Source: Chitinophagaceae bacterium
GTDB lineage: Bacteria; Bacteroidota; Bacteroidia; Chitinophagales; Chitinophagaceae
Assembly (NCBI GenBank): GCA_017853575.1
Contig: JAFMJI010000009.1
Location: 1 to 64,000, forward strand
Length of the DNA: 64,000 bases
Reading direction: 5' to 3'
Position numbers and translations under genes: made by a program. The notes under the pieces are model-generated. The model made no database searches. It was not told where the DNA came from and saw only the letters and a list, made by a program, of their open reading frames with translations. This document shows, in pieces, positions 61,686 through 64,000 of the stretch (its first letter is position 1; every line of letters begins with the position of its first letter).

Positions 61686-62852
61686 ATGAATAGAAAACTC
61701 AGAATGGGAATGGTTGGTGGAGGCAAGGATGCTTTCATTGGTGCCATTCACCGTCATGCTGCTGGTATTGATGGACTCATTGAATTGGTATGTGGTGCGC
61801 TGAGCATCAATCCTGATATTGCAAAAGATTCAGGCAAATCTCTTTTTCTCGCAGAAGATAGAACCTATCTCACGTTTGAAGAGATGATTACAAAAGAGAG
61901 TCAGTTGCCTGCGGATAAAAGAATGGATTTTGTAACCATCGTTACTCCCAACTTCGCACACTTTGCTCCTGCTAAAATGGCCATGGAGCATGGGTTTCAC
62001 GTGGTGATCGAAAAACCAATTGCATTTACACTGGATGAAGCGAAAGAATTAAAAAAGATTCAGGAGCAAACCGGTAAAGTGCTTTGTCTCACTCATACAT
62101 ATTCAGGATATCCACTTGTGAAAGAAGCAAAGCAAATGATCAAATCTGGTAAGTTAGGAAAGATCAGAAAAGTTTGGGTGGAGTATCCACAAGGATGGCT
62201 GAGTAAATTAACAGAGCGCGAAGGCAATGCACAAGCTGCTTGGAGAACAGATCCAAAGAAAAGCGGAAAGAGCGGATGCATGGGTGATATCGGAACACAT
62301 TGCGCGCATCTTGCAGAGTATATCAGTGGATTGAAGATTACTCAAATTTGTGCCGACTTAAATGTAATGGTAGAAGGAAGATTGTTGGATGATGATGGAA
62401 ACGTATTGTTGAAATTTGAAAACGGTGCTGCGGGTGTATTGATGGCATCGCAGGTTGCAGCAGGTGAAGAAAATGGAATCAAGATTCGTGTATATGGTGA
62501 GAAAGGTGGATTGGAATGGGCACAACACGAACCCAATACGATGCTGGTGAAATGGTTGGATCAACCAACACAAATTTTTAGAGCAGGAGGAAATTATGGC
62601 GATAGACTTTCTTCATTTGCAATACACAATTCAAGAACACCTGGAGGACATCCAGAAGGATATTTGGAAGCATTCGCGAACATCTACAAAAATTTTGCAT
62701 TGACACTCGGTGCAAAAATGGATGGAAAAGAACCAACAGCTGAAATGCTTGATTTTCCTGGTGTTGAGGATGGTATCCGTGGAATGGCGTTTATCGATAA
62801 CGTAGTATTGTCATCCAAGTCTGAGCAAAAATGGACACCACATACTGTTTAA
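61686..62852 (+). CDS. Gfo/Idh/MocA-family oxidoreductase
   Basis: The NAD(P)-binding N-terminus (RMGMVGGGKDAFIGAIHR) and the EKPIAFTLDEAKEL segment mark the Gfo/Idh/MocA family, with a conserved-type GDIGTHCAHLAEYISG in the C-terminal domain. Members oxidise or reduce sugars and inositols. A likely -7 box (TTTCTTTG, 61658-61665) lies 18 bp after a TTTG. The isomerase gene follows after 16 bp. Confidence 0.93.
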   Translation: MNRKLRMGMVGGGKDAFIGAIHRHAAGIDGLIELVCGALSINPDIAKDSGKSLFLAEDRTYLTFEEMITKESQLPADKRMDFVTIVTPNFAHFAPAKMAMEHGFHVVIEKPIAFTLDEAKELKKIQEQTGKVLCLTHTYSGYPLVKEAKQMIKSGKLGKIRKVWVEYPQGWLSKLTEREGNAQAAWRTDPKKSGKSGCMGDIGTHCAHLAEYISGLKITQICADLNVMVEGRLLDDDGNVLLKFENGAAGVLMASQVAAGEENGIKIRVYGEKGGLEWAQHEPNTMLVKWLDQPTQIFRAGGNYGDRLSSFAIHNSRTPGGHPEGYLEAFANIYKNFALTLGAKMDGKEPTAEMLDFPGVEDGIRGMAFIDNVVLSSKSEQKWTPHTV

Positions 62853-62868
62853 TTAGAAATCATTACAA

Positions 62869-63921
62869 ATGAAAACAATAAAAGGTCCTGGTATATTTCT
62901 TGCACAATTCATGGGAGACAAAGCTCCCTTCAATGATCTCGCATCTATTTGCAAATGGGCAGCTTCATTGGGATTTGTTGGTGTTCAGATTCCAAGTTGG
63001 GATGCACGTTGTATTGATTTGAAAAAAGCTGCTGAAAGTAAAACCTATGCAGATGAAATCAAAGGCATCGTTGAATCTGCTGGATTGAAGATTACTGAAT
63101 TATCAACTCACTTGCAAGGACAATTGGTTGCAGTTCATCCGGCATATGATGCACAGTTTGATGGATTTGCACCAGAGAGTGTAAGAGGAAACAGCAAAGC
63201 GAGAACCGCTTGGGCTGTTGATCAGTTGAAATATGCTGCCAAGGCTTCTGCAAATTTGGGATTGAATGCACACGCAACGTTTAGTGGAGCATTGTTATGG
63301 CATACCGTTTATCCTTGGCCACAGCGTCCTGCCGGATTGGTTGAAACAGGTTTTAAAGAGTTGGCCAATCGTTGGTTGCCTATATTAAATGTATTTGATG
63401 AAAACGGTGTGGATCTCTGTTACGAAATTCATCCCGGCGAAGATTTGCATGATGGTATTTCATATGAAATGTTTTTAGAACATACCAACAATCACAAGCG
63501 AGCATGTTTATTGTATGATCCGAGTCACTTTGTTTTACAGTGTTTAGATTATCTGACATACATTGATCATTATCATGAACGCATCAAAATGTTTCATGTA
63601 AAAGATGCAGAATTCAATCCAACTGGAAAGCAAGGTGTTTATGGAGGATATCAAAGCTGGATCAATCGCGCAGGAAGGTTCCGTTCATTGGGAGATGGAC
63701 AGGTTGATTTTGCAGGAATCTTTAGCAAATTAGCATCTTATGATTATGATGGATGGGCTGTGATGGAATGGGAATGTGCAATCAAACATCCTGAAGATGG
63801 AGCAAAAGAAGGAGCAGTATTTATTAAAAATAAAATCATCCGCGTTACTGAAAAAGCATTTGATGATTTTGCTGGAACAGGAAGCGATGAAGCATTCAAC
63901 AAAAAAATATTGGGAATCTAA
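62869..63921 (+). CDS. Sugar phosphate isomerase/epimerase family TIM-barrel protein
   Basis: The xylose-isomerase-like TIM barrel shows metal-site residues in VDLCYEIHPGEDLHDG, CLLYDPSHFVLQCLDY, FHVKDAEFNPTG and DGWAVMEWECA. It may epimerise or cleave a keto-sugar made by the adjacent dehydrogenases. Operonic with the Gfo/Idh gene. Confidence 0.92.
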   Translation: MKTIKGPGIFLAQFMGDKAPFNDLASICKWAASLGFVGVQIPSWDARCIDLKKAAESKTYADEIKGIVESAGLKITELSTHLQGQLVAVHPAYDAQFDGFAPESVRGNSKARTAWAVDQLKYAAKASANLGLNAHATFSGALLWHTVYPWPQRPAGLVETGFKELANRWLPILNVFDENGVDLCYEIHPGEDLHDGISYEMFLEHTNNHKRACLLYDPSHFVLQCLDYLTYIDHYHERIKMFHVKDAEFNPTGKQGVYGGYQSWINRAGRFRSLGDGQVDFAGIFSKLASYDYDGWAVMEWECAIKHPEDGAKEGAVFIKNKIIRVTEKAFDDFAGTGSDEAFNKKILGI

Positions 63922-63939
63922 AAATAAAAAACAACACAT

Positions 63940-64000
63940 ATGAAGAAGGTATTATTTACACTTATGATTGCTGCAGGTGTATATGCTTGTGGTGGAGGCA
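63940..64000 (+). CDS. Lipoprotein gene, cut by window end
   Basis: ATG 63940 opens a frame that reaches the window end and encodes a lipoprotein signal (KKVLFTLMIAAGVYACGGG). It begins 18 bp after the isomerase stop, so it belongs to the same operon. In related Bacteroidota clusters this position often holds a c-type cytochrome; that cannot be checked here. Confidence 0.6.
   Translation, partial: MKKVLFTLMIAAGVYACGGG

Noticed and set aside
61990-62010. CACGTG-containing sequence in the Gfo/Idh gene as a third parS
   Set aside because: Only the central hexamer and one half match; the other half differs at several positions.
1-64000. tRNA or rRNA genes, insertion sequences and prophage
   Set aside because: Reading the intergenic gaps I found no tRNA T-arm or acceptor pattern, no transposase or integrase frame, and no rRNA-like segment. 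A covariance-model search would settle small RNAs.

Overview
The window looks like a chromosomal stretch of a Bacteroidota bacterium, most likely of the family Chitinophagaceae. The evidence is lineage-typical families (DUF2480, an IPExxxVDY-type protein, Rho with a charged N-terminal insert, ORF6N), moderately AT-rich DNA, start sites without obvious Shine-Dalgarno sequences, and repeated TAnnTTTG boxes just upstream of start codons, which is the -7 element of Bacteroidetes promoters. I saw no rRNA, tRNA, CRISPR array or insertion sequence. The family assignment is inference.

Layout. 1-9.9 kb (+): 3' part of a GMC oxidoreductase, an amino-acid permease, a DUF1295 membrane protein, two tandem overlapping Ddl-like ATP-grasp ligases (the second fused to a SET plus post-SET methyltransferase module), then three exported hydrolases. 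9.9-17.2 kb: sodium/solute symporter, DUF1684 protein, a two-component system, RecQ. 17.4-20.6 kb: kdsD, manC and an aminotransferase. 20.6-29.6 kb: sulfur island with a sulfatase, DsrE-like protein, TauE, a CstB-like persulfide dioxygenase, a TsdA-like dihaem cytochrome, a SoxB-like hydrolase, a split YeeE/YedE transporter and a Crp/Fnr regulator. 29.6-35.7 kb: mnmG, a CAP protein bracketed by two parS-like sites, ybeY, feoA, nadD, a chromate transporter and a 2OG-Fe oxygenase. 35.8-48.7 kb: DUF3089 lipoprotein, Usp, asnS, rho, mnmH-selD, an IPExxxVDY-type protein, an M28-PDZ peptidase, feoB, a HAD phosphatase and two small unknowns. 48.7-49.2 kb: AT-rich, DnaA-box-bearing candidate oriC. 49.2-57.8 kb: PPIase, DUF2480, kdsB, sterol desaturase-like enzyme, dnaN, recX, nitrilase, thiL, inositol monophosphatase. 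57.9-64 kb: a second GMC oxidoreductase, an ORF6N protein and an MFS / Gfo-Idh / TIM-barrel sugar cluster ending in a cut lipoprotein gene.

How the parts connect. The sulfur island appears to be one regulon: two Crp-type palindromes lie at exactly the same distance (36.5 bp, centre to the last base of the -7 box) from near-identical -7 boxes, one driving tauE-cstB-like-tsdA-like-soxB-like to the right and one driving yeeE-DUF6691 to the left, with the likely regulator gene alongside. dnaN, mnmG, the two parS-like sites and the DnaA-box cluster suggest the window spans the replication origin region. All ten convergent gene junctions are 10 bp or less and four overlap at the stop codons, so convergent operons have essentially no intergenic terminator space.

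The least familiar items are the ATP-grasp / ATP-grasp-SET pair and a set of period-7 (heptanucleotide) repeat arrays with large imperfect inverted repeats at gene boundaries. One array is translated into the N-terminus of the first ATP-grasp protein.
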